Notes: generated by a model from the sequence alone, not told the origin. Positions 13,193 through 26,849 are shown, counted from the first letter of the stretch. The stretch: 64,000 nucleotides of DNA from Nymphaea colorata (GCF_008831285.2 NC_045140.1:785528-849527); one strand, 5' to 3'. Numbers and translations: made by a program.

Positions 13193-13707
13193 GCTATACT
13201 TATGTGTCTTAAGGTGGTGGTAAGACGCAACATTCAACTTGAATGGTGCACTGTTTTATTACTGATACCGACGCAGCTCAAAACTCTGAAGGAAGGGGAA
13301 ATGGGGAGGCCTTCGGGCCTTGCTTCGAACGGTGGGATGATCCTCTAGCTCATCGGAAAAGTGTCACCCAAATACCCCATATATTTTAAGTTTAAAAGAG
13401 AAAGAAAAACTAGTATATCCCAAACCATATATAGGGGACAAAAACCAAATCTCCTAAACTCTTGTATAAAATGATTTTAAATAAAATATGAATATTTTAC
13501 TATGTTTATTAACACTAATTTAACATAAAACATTTATTTTTCTACTATGAAAAATTTGGTGTCATAAGAACAGTTTATTTTTTTATTACTGCAAAAACAT
13601 GTTAAATGGCTGACTTAATATATGATTCTCACTAAAATATTATTAAGATCAACGATTAGATTACAAAAAAAATATTTTAACAGTCAATTTTTGATTGCTG
13701 ACCTAAT

Positions 13708-13871
13708 GGTTTGGGATCCACCAATTATTGGGAGGATCAAACCACCCCAGAAGCAGAATATGGTTTAGGATCTACCAATTATTGGAAGGATCAAACCACC
13801 CCAGAAGCAGGAATATGGTTTAGGATCTACCAATTATTGGAAGGATCAAACCTCCCCAGAAGCAGGAAGAT
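13708..13871. repeat. Three-unit tandem repeat of 54-55 bp
   Basis: Units start at 13708 (54 bp), 13762 (55 bp) and 13817 (55 bp). Each contains CCAATTATTGG, itself a palindrome, followed by GGATCAAACC and CCCCAGAAGCAG. Units 2 and 3 are nearly identical. The array ends about 365 bp upstream of the cystinosin start codon, so it may lie in that promoter. The one-base length difference breaks any reading frame across units, which argues against coding. Confidence 0.95.
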
Positions 13872-14236
13872 TTCAACTTGGGGACAGAGCTTGTGATCTT
13901 GTCTATGATGGTGTTCCGGTACAGCATGGTAGGGAGACTCACCGAAGCCAACGGAAGAAGATAGTAATAGTCGGAGTAATAAAACTGTAACTTGGCAAGT
14001 TGCGAGGGAAACACACTCCGCGCCAAGAAATTTGGGACTATGGGGACACGTTTTCGTGGAATTAGAAGCAAAAGAGTGTCCCCTTGATTGAAATCTCAGA
14101 AAAAGCTTGCTCTATTGGCTCCAGGTTCCGGCTCGTCTTCTTAAAAAGGGCCCTTCGTTTTGCAAGGACGAGATCGGAGGGCACCCTCTTCGGATTCTCA
14201 TTTTTCAGACAACAGGTAGAGGGAGAGGGAAAGAGT

Positions 14237-17200
14237 ATGTCGTCCTGGCACTCCCTCCCTCTGGAGGTAACATACGAAGTTCTTGGATGGGTCGCCTTCT
14301 TCTCTTGGTCCCTCAGTTTCTACCCCCAAGTCCTCCTTAACTACCATCGCAAAAGGTGTCTGTCTCTTCTCCCTTTTCCTTTTTGTTTACGCAGACGTTG
14401 GTATGTTTTCTATCTCATGATTCTCTTATTTCTGATTCCTTTAGCGTGGTGGGGTTAAATTTCGATTTTCTGGTGCTTAATTTGACGAAGCACTCGTCTT
14501 ATCTCGTCTACAACGCCTGTCTGTATTTCAGCCCTGCCATTCAACGCCAATATCACGAAAAATATGGTTACAATGAGGTACGGTCTTCTTCCTCTTCTTC
14601 TTCTTGGCTTACTGTTTTCCGTATATTTTTTGAACTTGGTTTTGAGTGCGTCGGATTCCTTGGTTTGCACGTTGCATTTATATAGATCGGTTGCTCAAAA
14701 GATGCCATGCCATCTTGGTGTTAAGGCACAAGCATCCACGAAATGGTTTATTGCACTAGGTGCATGCGAGAAGGATCTTGATGAGTTTTATACTTGATAC
14801 TGAACAATATGATTTCGCTGTTTATCATTATTAGTTTCATGTCTGCTTTGGAAATTTTTAAAGGTGTAACCGTATTCCTTGTAATTGAATGTTCCTAGGC
14901 TTCTAGCATTCAAAGAACAGGAGTCTTCCACAAGAAGTAAGTTAGCCTAGGAATTGCAGGCGACTGCAACTCATTCAAGAAGCTTCGTCTAGTAGCTTTT
15001 CTGATAAATAACTCAGCCCTTTGCCTGCCAGTCTAAAAGTAACCATGACAGTGCATCACCCTGCCGTAGGCCTCTTCATTTGGAAAAGTGAGACCCTTAC
15101 TGTTGTCAATGTTCACTTAGATGATGCAACCAGGAAGACAGAATTCTTTAGCGATAATAATCGTCAAGGCATCTAAAAGTTTATTCCCGCTTAAATTATT
15201 CAGTATTCTAGTGGATGCAGTCCATTTCTGTATAGGTGAAAAAATTTAAAATAAATATCTATAATCAGCAAAATACCTACTGGTGAAGTGTCTAGCCATA
15301 CTCCAACAATCTAATCATATCAGACCGAGGAGATCACAGACACTCCTCTGTAGATGGTATCTTTGATGCCATTAAGTTGCAGTTTTTGCATGCTGAAACA
15401 AAAACTGATTGCAAGAATGGTGCATGCTGGAAATCACGGCATCCAGGTCGAGGCTGCTGATTGTTTACACAACCATAATACTTGTACCTTCAAGCTATCC
15501 TATGGGAAAAGCACTAAACAACTCTTACGAGCTTTCATGGAAGGTAAATCATGAATCTCACTAATCTTTTTGTGGAGGCTTTGTCATTGTGACAGAAATG
15601 ATTTCTAGGAATTTATTGCAGCAATAGAGAAAAGGGTAGCATGGAGACCCTCTGCAGACTACATTGCACAAAATAGTGTCACAGATATGGCAACATTTTC
15701 GAAAATCTCATGATAGTTACGAGAAAATTAAATAAAATAAAAAATCATAAAAAAGTCGCGAGATTTTAAAAATCTCTCCAAAGAGAAAATCTCATGATTT
15801 TATCGCGACTTTTTCATTATTTTTCCTGAGATTTTAATATTTTTTAATTCTTAAAAATTTTAAAGGTTTTCTGTAATTTTTTTAATTTTTAAAAGATTGT
15901 CAAGATTTTTCTGAGAAGAACAAATTCATAGAAAAATACTCGAGAAAAACATCATTGATATTTTTCCGAGAACGATATTTGTGATAAAAGAACAAAATAG
16001 TTGGTGATAAACAAGCATCAAATTATGCAGTGCTAAAAAAGCCGCTGTCAAAGGTAACATTGTGGCATCAGGTCATAGAAAAAGAGTGCATCAGAGATTC
16101 AACATAAAGATCATACTTCATAGAAAATGAGTACGCATAAGAGTATGCCTTCACTTCGGTTAAGTGAGTTGTCCCTATTCTTCATGCAATGGCATTTCTT
16201 TAGTGCATGTATTGGTAACGTCCAAGTGTTAAGGGAAAACCTATGCATTTTAATAGGGTCTTCCACATAGAGCTGTATGTGGTATGTAGAACAACTATTT
16301 CAGGTACTTGAGGAGGTTTATCCAATATATACTAAACCAGTAATTTCTGCTTTTCCCAACATGGTGTCCATGACATCTTCCTTTTGGTTGCTTTAACCTT
16401 CATCCTAAATACTGATGTATCAACTCTTTACACACTCTATCATTCGGTTCAGTTTCTTTCAGTTTAAGTTCATCAAATCTGTCACTCCAGAGTACTTTAT
16501 TTGTGGTAATTTACCTACTTCATTCATTCAGATTCATTCTAATCTATCCCGTTTATGTTTCATCTAAGTTATGCTTATGAAAACCAGTCTGTAGTTGTTG
16601 CTTATTATGTTGGTTTAATTTTGCAGATGATACCAGTAGCTTTGAATGATGTTGCTTTCTCAGTCCATGCTGTCCTTCTGACAGGGTTCACTACTTTCCA
16701 AGTTTTCATCTATGAAGTAAATTTAGCCAGTTGAAGCCTGACTCAAGTTATGCTCTCTGCAACAATATATTTATGCATTCTTTTCTTTGCAGCGAGGTGG
16801 TCAAAGAGTTTCAAAAACTTGCATTGCAATTACTGCTGTTGTCTGGATTTTTGCTGCAGTGTGCTTCTTCGTAGCACTGGGGAACCATTCTTGGCTATGG
16901 CTCATCTCAATTTTCAAGTGAGTCAGTTGGAACAGTTCAAGACTTCAAGTAGTTTGATGAGCATATATTTCGCTGAAACACATTAACTTCTGTATGGTGA
17001 AATTTAGCTGGCTTTTACGAAATCATTCATTATCAATACCAATGGGCCTAAAAGTTTAAATCAGGGTCAAAATGGAGAAAATACAGTTTTAATATAATTT
17101 AGGTACACATATCTGGGCCAATTTGAGTAACTGAGTAGCGTAATTGTCAATTCCTTATTAAAGTTCTGAACATGGTACATAGTGTAGCACTTTCATTGTA

Positions 17201-17839
17201 ATTTAAAGATTGAACACCTAAATATTATTGCATCTGTGGATTATCTGTCCATCAGAAAGATATCTTACAAAAAGGTACGAGTTTCTAGCTACTATGTCCA
17301 ATGTGGTGTCCCTTGATTTGAGCTAGGAGGAAGATGAGGAAAAATCTACAGTCTCCTCTTTGAGAGGGAGAGCATCCAAGACTTCTCTTTATCCAATTGT
17401 CCCCCTTTTGGGGTTTCAGTACAGTAGTATATAGCGGGTGGGTGGGTGGGTGGGTTGGGGCAGGGGGGAGGTGGGGGTAGCCCTACTAATTTTTTGTTAG
17501 ACCGTCTCAAACCCTGACCCAACAGAACATTCACAAGTGCCTTATTCACTATAAAGACGCTTCACTTGACAGTCATCCTGACGTTCCCTACCCTATGCAT
17601 CCCAGTATATAAAACCAAGAACATAACATAATGCTCATGATTGAATTGATGAATTACATCTATACTTTATGCCTGTCAATCTAAAAAAAGAGACATCTGA
17701 ACCTATCAATGAGTTGCCTACTATAGAAGGAAAGGATCACAATTAAACCCCCTTTTTTTTAACAAAATGCATGAATTTTTGTGGGATTATATATCAGATA
17801 TGAGCCAAGACACATTAAACCTTTTTTTTAGAAAAATGC

Positions 17840-17877
<38 letters not shown>

Positions 17878-20800
17878 TATTTATATGTATATTTATATCG
17901 CCTTATCTCCATACTGGCATTTTGTAAAATCACCACACCTGTAGTCTGTACCCACATTGTGGAACCTGTACCCATAACCATGTGAGTTAGTGTTGGACAA
18001 AATAAGAGTAAGCCACCAATTCCTCATGGTTTCTCTCATTTTGTTCAATGTCCATGTGTATTGTTCAATATGTTATAACCAGTGACTTTCTTAAACATTT
18101 TACATATTTTAAACAATGGAATCATGTATAAAATTCTAGACTTTCCCTTTTTTAACCCCTGTCAAGCTGTGGATGATCTCATGTCATGGATATCTTGTTT
18201 GTGGAAATTATTGGACTTTTGTGAGCATCTCAGGAAATATTTTCCTAAAAATATGCTTCATTCTTCGTTGTATTTGTCATGAATTTTGTTCGAAAAGGGT
18301 TAATATAGCTTGCCCTATATCAACACAAGTATAAATATCTGAATAATTTTAGGTCTTCGAATTTTGTTTTTAGGCTGTTATTTTTCTTTCTTTTGGAGCA
18401 ATGATTAGCTAATAACACTGTAAGGAAGAGCTTTATCTTTTCTTTTCTCTTCTTCTGTTTTAGTGTTCTCCTGTAAGAAGTGTGACAAACACACATATTA
18501 TGTTTACATTAATATTGTAGACACAAACAGACACAAAGAACAAGGTCTATGTTTAATAAGCATGGCAAAATGACAACAAAGCACCAGAGTGAACTCTCAT
18601 ACTCTATGAGACATGTCCAATGACCAAAATAATTCAGATCGTTGGATAATAATATGTCAATTTTTGGAAGTACATTTTGAGACATTATTGTGCTATCCAC
18701 ATTAAAAAGTAAATATACCAGGTATCAGCACAAAATTTATGTCTATGTAATGTACAGATGTCTGTCCGCATTATTGCAGAAATGTTAGTCTGAAATGTAT
18801 ATACAGATCAGGTCCTTTTGTAAATGCAAAGCTTTTTTCCCTTGGTCTTATATCCTGATACTTCTTAGCTGGCATGGTTCAGTGCCATTGTTTGTTATTC
18901 TATTCTTGGTCATGGAATCTGAGTTTTTATTATGTTCTTGTGGTGCTATATCTTGATTTCCTCAGTTTGATTTGCTTCTGTGCTAGCTGTATATTTCATA
19001 GTCATAGTTATAGTATGCACATTTTTCCTGTAGATTCTTTTATCATGTGAAGTCTTTTACCGTGTCAGCGTGAATAATTTGTATAGAGTTTTAGTGATTG
19101 CCACTGCATATTATGAGTGAAGTAAGCTGAGATGGAATTGACGCATTATGATGTTCCTTGCAGTTCGATACAGGTTTTCATGACAGCCATCAAATATATC
19201 CCTCAGGTGATTTGCTTTACTAAGGATGGATTATTGATGTTTCTTACACTGACTATAATGAGCACCTAGACTTAATTGAAGTGTAACAGCGTATTCATTC
19301 ATTTGTTCTATTGATTGATTGTTATGCATGTAAGTCATGTGCTTGTATGGTCTTTGTACATCATATATGCTAATCAAAAGCAGAAGACAGTTGGCTATTT
19401 AGGACAATTGTGAATTGATAACACATTTTAAGACATTCTGAAGTGGATCAAACTGGTTTCTGGAGTTAGCCTACATTCTCTTCAGAAGCAGTTTTGCAAT
19501 GGGTACAGAGTGAACTATTTCTAGTATTGTGTTTTGTTTGTTTTTTTATTTTCTTCCCTTTTCTCCAGTTTGCTCATAGGCTTCTTAGAATTTCAAAAAT
19601 CAAACTGATAATTACTAAACCATTGAACAGGTGGCTTTAAATGTGAATTATGACAGGTGATAGCCTGTAAAGTAGAAAATGGAAATGGTGTAATCTATGT
19701 CAGCTGGATGTGGCTGATAGGCTGCTGCATCCGAGTTGACTCAGGTGCAGATGTGCCGTGGATGTAGCCATCAGTATTTGATGTCTATGTACACTTTGCA
19801 ATCTAGTTCAATTAAATTTCTGAGAAGTGGGGGAAACATTTTGGCTTTTCTTTCTTTTGTGCATGTACATACAGGATGTATATTGTTAGAATCTATTGTA
19901 TATGCCATCTATTTTGGATCTGACAATCCAAGTTGTTTTTACTTTATCAAATCGTGTAGATGTGTTCAATCGTGACCAAGAACCCATATCGATGTTTTAT
20001 TAGTTATGTTGTTTTGACCAAAAAGATGGTTTTCTGGCATAAAAAAGTTGATGTACACTGCTTTTTTTCATCACAAGTGAACCTTCATACATATGGATTC
20101 TGGCTATTCAGAAGCTAATCTCCATCAAATCAATCCTATAAACAACATTTATGGGGCTGGATTTAGGAAAACATGAAAAAGGTGAAAATTTTACTAGATT
20201 GCATATACTATATACTTTAGCATGTTTTGTAGCATTGCATGCACACACACACACATTTTGTTGTAACAAGTACATATCTTGGCTTTTTATTGTGCAAGGA
20301 TTTTCTCTAGTATTAATTGGCTAAGTGTATTTTTCAAGGGAAAAAGTTAGGAGCTCAAAAAGTAAAAACATATATATAATTATAAATAATAGAAAAACGA
20401 GGAATATATGTATTATCTACTAATTTTCTTAAAAAACATTGATCAACTTCAAATAATTACTAAGTATATAGCGGAGATGCACCCATGCTCATGCCCTGCA
20501 TCCACTCTCATGTGGCAAGGGACATTACAAGAAAGAACCTTAAAGTGTCCAATTTATTATTATGTTATCCTGTTAAGAATATGCTTTTTTTTTTGCTTAC
20601 TAACATGCTAACATACTGCAGGCAGCCATGAACTTTGCAAGGAAGAGCACAGTTGGATGGAGCATTGGAAATATTCTTCTTGATTTGCTCGGTGGCATTA
20701 CAAACTTCGGACAAATGGGTGTTCAGTCTATAGATCAGCGTGAGTTATTTCCACAATTTTTGATCTCTACCGCTCGTGGAGTCCACTTCCTTGCTAACAA

Positions 20801-22063
20801 TATTTTGCATCATTTTGTAGGCTCATTGGTAAATTTTTATGGCAACATAGGGAAGATATTGCTTTCCTTGGTACGTATATTTGTAAAGTTTGTACCTTTC
20901 TGACAAAGTGCATGCTGATAGTGTATACTAAAACTAATTAATTGCTATTAATATCTTCATGATATTGTTGCACTATCAGGTGATTGCTGTAGGTAAATAT
21001 TCTGTGCTTAATTTGATTTTTTTTTAAAAAAAATTAGATTACTTTTGTCTTTTCTATTGGCTTTGTTCATACAAGCAGTTTTATGATGATGATGATTTCT
21101 GTACTATGGCCATCTTTGAATTTTTGGTGGGTGTGTCGTTTATAATTTTATACAACTCAACCTACGAAAATATCTTTCTAATATTTTGAAGATTAAATGC
21201 CTTTTTAGTCATCATTCAAAGTTAAAATTTTGTCTGTTTCCTCAACTGGTAAAGATAGTTGATCTACCAAAACTCTGCTATCATGTTGATGGAAAGAATC
21301 ATAAAATACTTTGGCTGCAGGCCGTCCTCAGTATATTGTTTACATTGGTGTAAAGAGATGGATATGCATATACCACATGTCAGCAGCCAGATTTGGTACA
21401 TATGGCATAATCAACTTATACATCCATGTGCCTGATATTTATCTGTGGCATTGCATGGTTGACCTGTACAACTTTATTCTTATCTTGGCATGCCCACCCG
21501 GGAGAACTGATCACAAGCCAAAGTTCATTTGCCACCAATTTGAGTTAAACTGCAGGGCCAGTTATTGTAATCAAGATATAGTAAGAGATGAGAATATTTT
21601 ATTTTATTGTTTAACTTTAACTTGCTCTTAATGAGTCAAAGCCAAGTCAACAAAGACCCTGCCTCTCAAGTGGTTTCCCTTTAACCTCTAGTAACCTAGT
21701 TTTTGAATTCTCTAAGACTCTGAAAATTCTGCTTCTATGAAAATGGCATATTCAATTTTTTGGCTTACTTAGTATCTATAATGCATTTTCCCATTGTTTA
21801 TGTTGGTATGTCAAGTTATTTTGGAGCTGATTGTTTTGTTGGTTTTTCCCCTTAATTAAAATGAGAACTTTTTGCAGGAAGTAGTAGTGTTCGACCTCTT
21901 GTTCATTATCCAGCATTATGTACTATACCCTGCCCGGAAGGAGAGAAGGGATATTGTAAATGTGGAACATGTGACACCATTGCTCAACCCATCGCTTACT
22001 ATTGATGTGGCAGAAGATGATGCCCGATCAACTAATACTAAATCAGCTAGTTCAGATGCATGA
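14237..22063 (+). CDS. CTNS: Cystinosin homologue, PQ-loop lysosomal/vacuolar transporter
   Basis: Eight exons: 14237-14355, 14445-14577, 16627-16716, 16793-16917, 19164-19206, 20622-20739, 20821-20870, 21878-22063. They total 864 nt, or 287 aa. The product aligns end to end with plant cystinosin (Arabidopsis At5g40670), including WSLSFYPQVLLN, VVGLNFDFLVLNLTKHSSY, KYIPQAAMNFARKSTVGWS and FDLLFIIQHYVLYP. The two PQ-loop motifs are P30-Q31 (SFYPQ) and P169-Q170 (KYIPQ). Seven membrane helices are expected for the family, which exports cystine from lysosomes or vacuoles with protons. All introns are GT-AG. The start ATG gives MSSWHSLPLE, matching the family N-terminus. One oddity: the exon 7/8 junction puts E227 in the last helix, where relatives have an uncharged residue. 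No other acceptor keeps frame. Introns 2, 4, 5 and 7 are each 1 kb or more and contain AT-rich repeats. Confidence 0.95.
15741..15824. repeat. Foldback (hairpin) in cystinosin intron 2
   Basis: The arm at 15741-15777 (with AAAAAGTCGCGAGATTTT) is nearly the reverse complement of 15783-15824 (with AAAATCTC and TCGCGACTTTTT). Only a few bases separate the arms. The surrounding 15680-15970 is AT-rich with recurring GAGATTTT/AAAATCTC motifs, which is consistent with a small decayed foldback element. Confidence 0.7.
17842..17873. repeat. (TA)n microsatellite in cystinosin intron 4
   Basis: Sixteen TA dinucleotides sit within intron 4. Confidence 0.95.
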
Positions 22064-24873
22064 TAATGATATTCCATTGGTAGATCAGAATATAGCCTCC
22101 TGCATCTCTACCATAGATTTGTCCTACACCTGGTATAAGATATCACTGAGACATTATGTTTCAATGTATGTCTAGTTTCCCTTGTCAGAGTTACTGTCCT
22201 GTGAAAGCCTAAAGTATGTTTCACCATTCATGGCCATAGTGGACGGATGATCCATGCATTTTCTCTGCAAGAATTTATGATGTGTTTAGAAGACCTTTGT
22301 ACTGAAACATGGTTGGATGTATAATAACTTCTGTATTTTGCTGGTACAAGTGAGCAATGGATTTGAAGGTTCAGCAACTTTTACGGAATTTGCTAAACAT
22401 AAACACACACGCAGACGCCCCCATGGATACTTGTTATAAGCTTTTGCAAATACAATTTATTGGATTTTAAGATCCAATTTGCATGCGACAATGTAGATGT
22501 GTTCAACGTGGTGGAAAACCTATAAACGAACTCTTGCTTTTTTTTTTTTCAATAGTCCAAAAAGTTTTCTGCTTGTACTTTTTGACCCAAGAATATTTGA
22601 TGCATTTATAACCAACAACTGATTTAGTTTTTTATTGCCAAGAAACCCTGATATATGGATTCTTTTCCTTCCAAGTTGATATCCACTAGACCAATCAAGT
22701 TTATCACATTTGTAAGGTTGGACATAGAAAGTGGAAAAATTAGAAAATCCAACTGGATTGCAACAGATTGTATGAGAAACTGAATTTGTCAATTGACAGG
22801 CATTGATAACTGATAATTATCTCTTTTTTCATCAAATGCTTATTATTGGAGCACTCAATAAAGAGATAAACAGACAGGATCATCATTGTGCCATATTTTG
22901 TAGAAATAAGGTGCTTTTGCAAAATCATTGGATTATGATGTATAGATTAGATTTATAAGTTCACTAAAATCAAAGCTTTAGATTGATTGTGTCATAAATT
23001 CAATTATACAACGAACCCTTTGGGTGGTTTTTAAAACATGTAACTTTGTGTTTGGATTAGTGATAAGCAGCTATAAATTTATCGCATGGCGAAAATAACG
23101 GGCAATAAAATCTCTCTCCCCCTCTCTCTCGAGAGGTTGGGGGGAGAGAAATATTACTTCATAATTACTATATATGGATCGGAAGTAGACCACTAAAAAT
23201 TGAAGCAGTGTGTTGATTGTTTATTGATGTTTGAATTTTTTTCCTTCACTCTTTTCTTATTTTGTAGAGTTAGTTTAGCTGTTGCTTCTTATCTGGTCAT
23301 CGGGTGGCTCAGTATCCTGTTGGCTCACTCCCTTTAAGCAAAACTGAGAACTTGCTTCCTGTTATCTTTCTGCACCTGTCAGGCTTATAAGCTTTGGGAT
23401 GCCCAAGAAAAGCTCAAGAACCTTTTATTTCTGATATGCTTATCATGATAGTTTCTGAACTTAGCTTATCATGATGGTTTTTTTTATCTTCATCGTTTTT
23501 ACCTGGAATGACTTCGGAGCAATAATAACGACAGGGAACTGAGGTGTGCAGTTCTTTATACAATGCTGTGATCTATATATTGGATTCAGTCACATATATT
23601 GCTGACAGTTTTATTGAAAATGACATCGTGCTTTCCTCGATTATGTGTATCGTTTTAATTTTAACGAATATTTCCAAAGGAAGAAAAAAAAAAAGAGCCG
23701 GTCCGGAAAAGAGAAATTCTGCAAAAAAAAAAAAAAACACCGAAACAGTTTCCCCAGTTATGTGAATTTTACATTTCTGTTCTGTCACACATGCTGTTAC
23801 ATGTGGCTTATTTCTCTGCTGTAATGGGTGCTTCCAAACTCACGTGTCTGCTTAGCTTGTGCTTTGTGGCTTATTCAAGAATCGGGCCTTCCCAATGAGG
23901 AATTTTGGGTTTCCCTAATAGGGATTTTTGTGTGTTTCATGTGTATCATCCTGTTCTCAGTATCCCATTTTTTTGCACATACCATTTTGTTTGCAATAAA
24001 ATCTGAGGCAACCGTAGCAGGCGTTTTTCCTGGACAGACCCTTTGCACCGTGAGTACACGTAGTCGTTGGGAGCCATAATTGAAATGAAGACATTCGCTT
24101 TTCAGTGAAAACCTGACTTAAACGTTGTTTAATGTGCTATTCCAGATAACTACTACATAATTACCGAGCCCTAAGCATAATTACCGTAACTTGTACAGTC
24201 TTTCCCTAGCAAGCAAAATGAACCGGATGCGCACCAATGCCTGGAAGCACCAGTTTTGGTAATCATCCTTGGGAACATGAAGAGGTCAATTCAATAGGGA
24301 TCATAAGTTCATAACGGGGGAACCTACACGCAAATGTTTGAAGAAAATGATATCCTTCATAAAGAAACAAAAAGAGAAAGGAAGCCATCTGGAAGAAGTT
24401 AAGAAGTCTGGAATTCCAAAAACAGAACTCTCATTATCTTACAACAGTTTCAATTTTCATATTTCATATAGATCCCACCATATTATCATCTTTAGACGAT
24501 ACACCACTCAAACACGAGCCCATATTGGACAATCTGGAATCAAGATGACGGTGAAACTGTCACATGCAATAGCTAACTTTATACAAGCACGGGACCGCAT
24601 TAGTTGGGGGCCATCAAAATATTCACATGGAAAAATTAATGAAGCAGGAAGAAAGAAATTGTCCAAGTCCTCCATAGTGATCAATTCAAAAGCTTCTACA
24701 ACATGGAGTTTCATGACTTCATCAGTGTCAAATGACTAGTTCTTGAATGACTGCAACGAAGAACCAAGACACGTGTCAATAACTACTGAAATTAGCCAAA
24801 ATATCAAAAAAACTTTAAAAACCACGGGCTGTGAGGGGCAGGGGGGCACGATTGAGATTTTAGCATGAGAGAT
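22064..24873. other. Convergent intergenic region
   Basis: This lies between two converging genes, so it should hold both 3' UTRs. No exon with recognisable homology was seen. It is AT-rich with poly(A)/poly(T) tracts (22539-22550, 23686-23696, 23724-23738) and a CT-rich inverted stretch at 23110-23145. The open frame at 24338-24739 starts with TTG, has no known domain and overlaps the expected 3' UTR of the minus-strand gene, so it is not called. Confidence 0.55.
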
Positions 24874-26641
24874 TCATACATCAAAGTTCCTTGAGGCTTC
24901 CTTTATCTGCTCTGCCAGCTCCTGCCGTTTCTTACTCGCTGCAACAAAAAAAAAAAACACTTTTTAACGCTATAATTAGGTCCCTCGCCAAAATGAACGA
25001 GGATAAAACATGCAAGTTCAAAGATCAGCCAATATGAGAGAGCCGTTTCGGCCCATATAGCCCCTTTATTTAAATAACAACGAAACATATATTTTAAAAT
25101 TTAACAAAAAACTAAAATAATATCAAGGGTATTCTTGAGGATCATGAAAAGATATATAAATAAATTATTATGCAAAATTTCGGTGAAGTCAGAATATTTT
25201 ACCTTTCACCGAAATATCTTCCAATGTCTTCGATGTCCTCACAGCAAACCTTTGGAATGCAGGACTGAAAAGGCAATCATCAACCAATATAACTATCAGC
25301 AACAAGTTCCAACTAGAAGACTACCTTGTGCAACAAGAAACAAAAACAAATGAAGGATGTCAATGTTCGGCAAGTCCGTTGAACACAGATAGAGTCATAC
25401 AAGATATGGACCTCTTAATTGCATGAACACATGTAGAGGTGCAGAGAAGACACAAGAAGCACCCATTACAACAGAGAAAGAAGACAACACATGTTACAAC
25501 ATACAGAAAAGAACTGAAAATTTCAAATAACTGAGAAAAACATGATATTATTTTCAAGATATCACAAGAAAAATGTAAACATATTGCTATGATTTGGCTC
25601 CAAAGTCCTCCTACATCTACTTTCACAGTCATTTAGATAAAAGGTCACATGAGACTGATATGTTGAAAATGTCAGTGAAATTACCAGCATTTAGGAAATG
25701 AAAGCTATGTAAAACCGAATATGTTGAAAACGTCAACAATATATGAGATTGAATCTAATATAGAGTATATCCATTCTATAAAGAATTGAGCACCTCAGTC
25801 CCTTAGATGTTCATTATTGTGATCATATATGCAATCATTGCAGCTCAATGAAGTCATCATTGGTGCATAAGTTTCAAGTACAAAGGAAAAAAAACAGAAA
25901 CCATCATCACAAGCAGTGATAGAAATAAAAAGCTTCAAATAAGAAAGATCCACACTTGTTCTTGAGCATCTCAAAGCGTATAAAGCCTAACAGATGCATA
26001 AAAACAACAAGGAAGCAAGTTCTCACTATTGCTTCAGGTGACGGAGCCAACGAGATACTGAGCCATCCAAATGACCGGATTAAGACACAACAGCCAGATT
26101 AACTTTACTAAATAAGAAAGAATGGAGGATAATACTTCAATTTTTAGTGGTATACTTCATGTACAAACATACATACATAAATACATATATAAAATGTATA
26201 CATAGATAGACAGATAGAAAAAGAAAAAGAAAAAAAAAAGAAAGAAAGAAAGAAAGGATAGCTACACTTCTTCCGAAGAAAAATGAACAAAAAAACATGT
26301 AGCATGGCCCCATTTGTATTGCAACATATTCAGGCGGCATTCACATGAATATTGACGGGGAACCATGAACCATTACTATTGCTTCAAGGGAACGAATCAA
26401 CAAGGAACTAACCAGAATCCTTGTGACCAGATAAAGAAGCATTAAAGTGGAAACTAAGAAGCAGTTGGATTGTTTAAATCAATAAACATAAGAAAAAAAG
26501 AAGTGGAAACAAAAATCTAGCACGGCAAACACCAATCATGGATGGGGTAAAAGATGGGCATCACCTATTGGCAAGGCCGTTAACAACAACCTCATTGATG
26601 ACATAACTGAGCACCCGATGCATGAAATTCCCACCTGCCAT
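24874..26641 (-). CDS. Short conserved plant protein of unknown function, 67 aa
   Basis: Three minus-strand exons: 26641-26565, 25264-25203, 24938-24874. They total 204 nt, or 67 aa plus stop; junctions are GT-AG and phases agree. The protein starts MAGGNFMHRVLSYVINEVVV, continues NGLANSPAFQRFAVRTSKT, and ends in a charged helix (KKRQELAEQIKEASRNFDV). From memory, plants carry short proteins with the same VLSYV-NE-VVNGLANS and FAVRTSK blocks; no function is known to me. There is no signal peptide. The N-terminal third is amphipathic and the C-terminus looks helical. Another possible start is M7. A probable 5' UTR intron ends near 26711, since TTTTTCCTTGCAG on the minus strand precedes the start exon. 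Each exon is too short to stand out as an open frame, so the gene is easily missed. Confidence 0.85.
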
Positions 26642-26849
26642 CAGAGGGTTCTCTCAGCAACTGTCTTGAAACTTAATCTGCGAGTCTAGCAACTAAAGTT
26701 CTTGATCAGCTGCAAGGAAAAACAACATTATAGAGACATTGAATAACAACAAATTGAAAAACATCTATTGCACGAGACAAAAATGGACAACTAGCAATCT
26801 ACGAGTAAGAAATAAGGCAAAACATCCTCGTGTTGTGTTGCCTGAAACG

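Larger units (their letters stand above)
7021..14236. other. Intergenic region between the RING ligase and cystinosin genes
   Basis: No exon with recognisable homology was found on either strand. Bases 7021-7250 are purine-rich on the plus strand (pyrimidine-rich on the RING gene strand) and probably hold its 5' UTR and proximal promoter. The rest is AT-rich. It includes a 31-bp perfect tandem repeat (9067-9128), two related SINE-like heads (12511-12557 and 13148-13192) and a three-unit tandem repeat (13708-13871) close to the next gene. Open frames here are short and lack coding signatures. Confidence 0.6.

Noticed and set aside
24338-24739. Plus-strand frame of 133 codons
   Set aside because: It starts with TTG, has no known domain and lies where the 3' UTR of the minus-strand 67-aa gene is expected.
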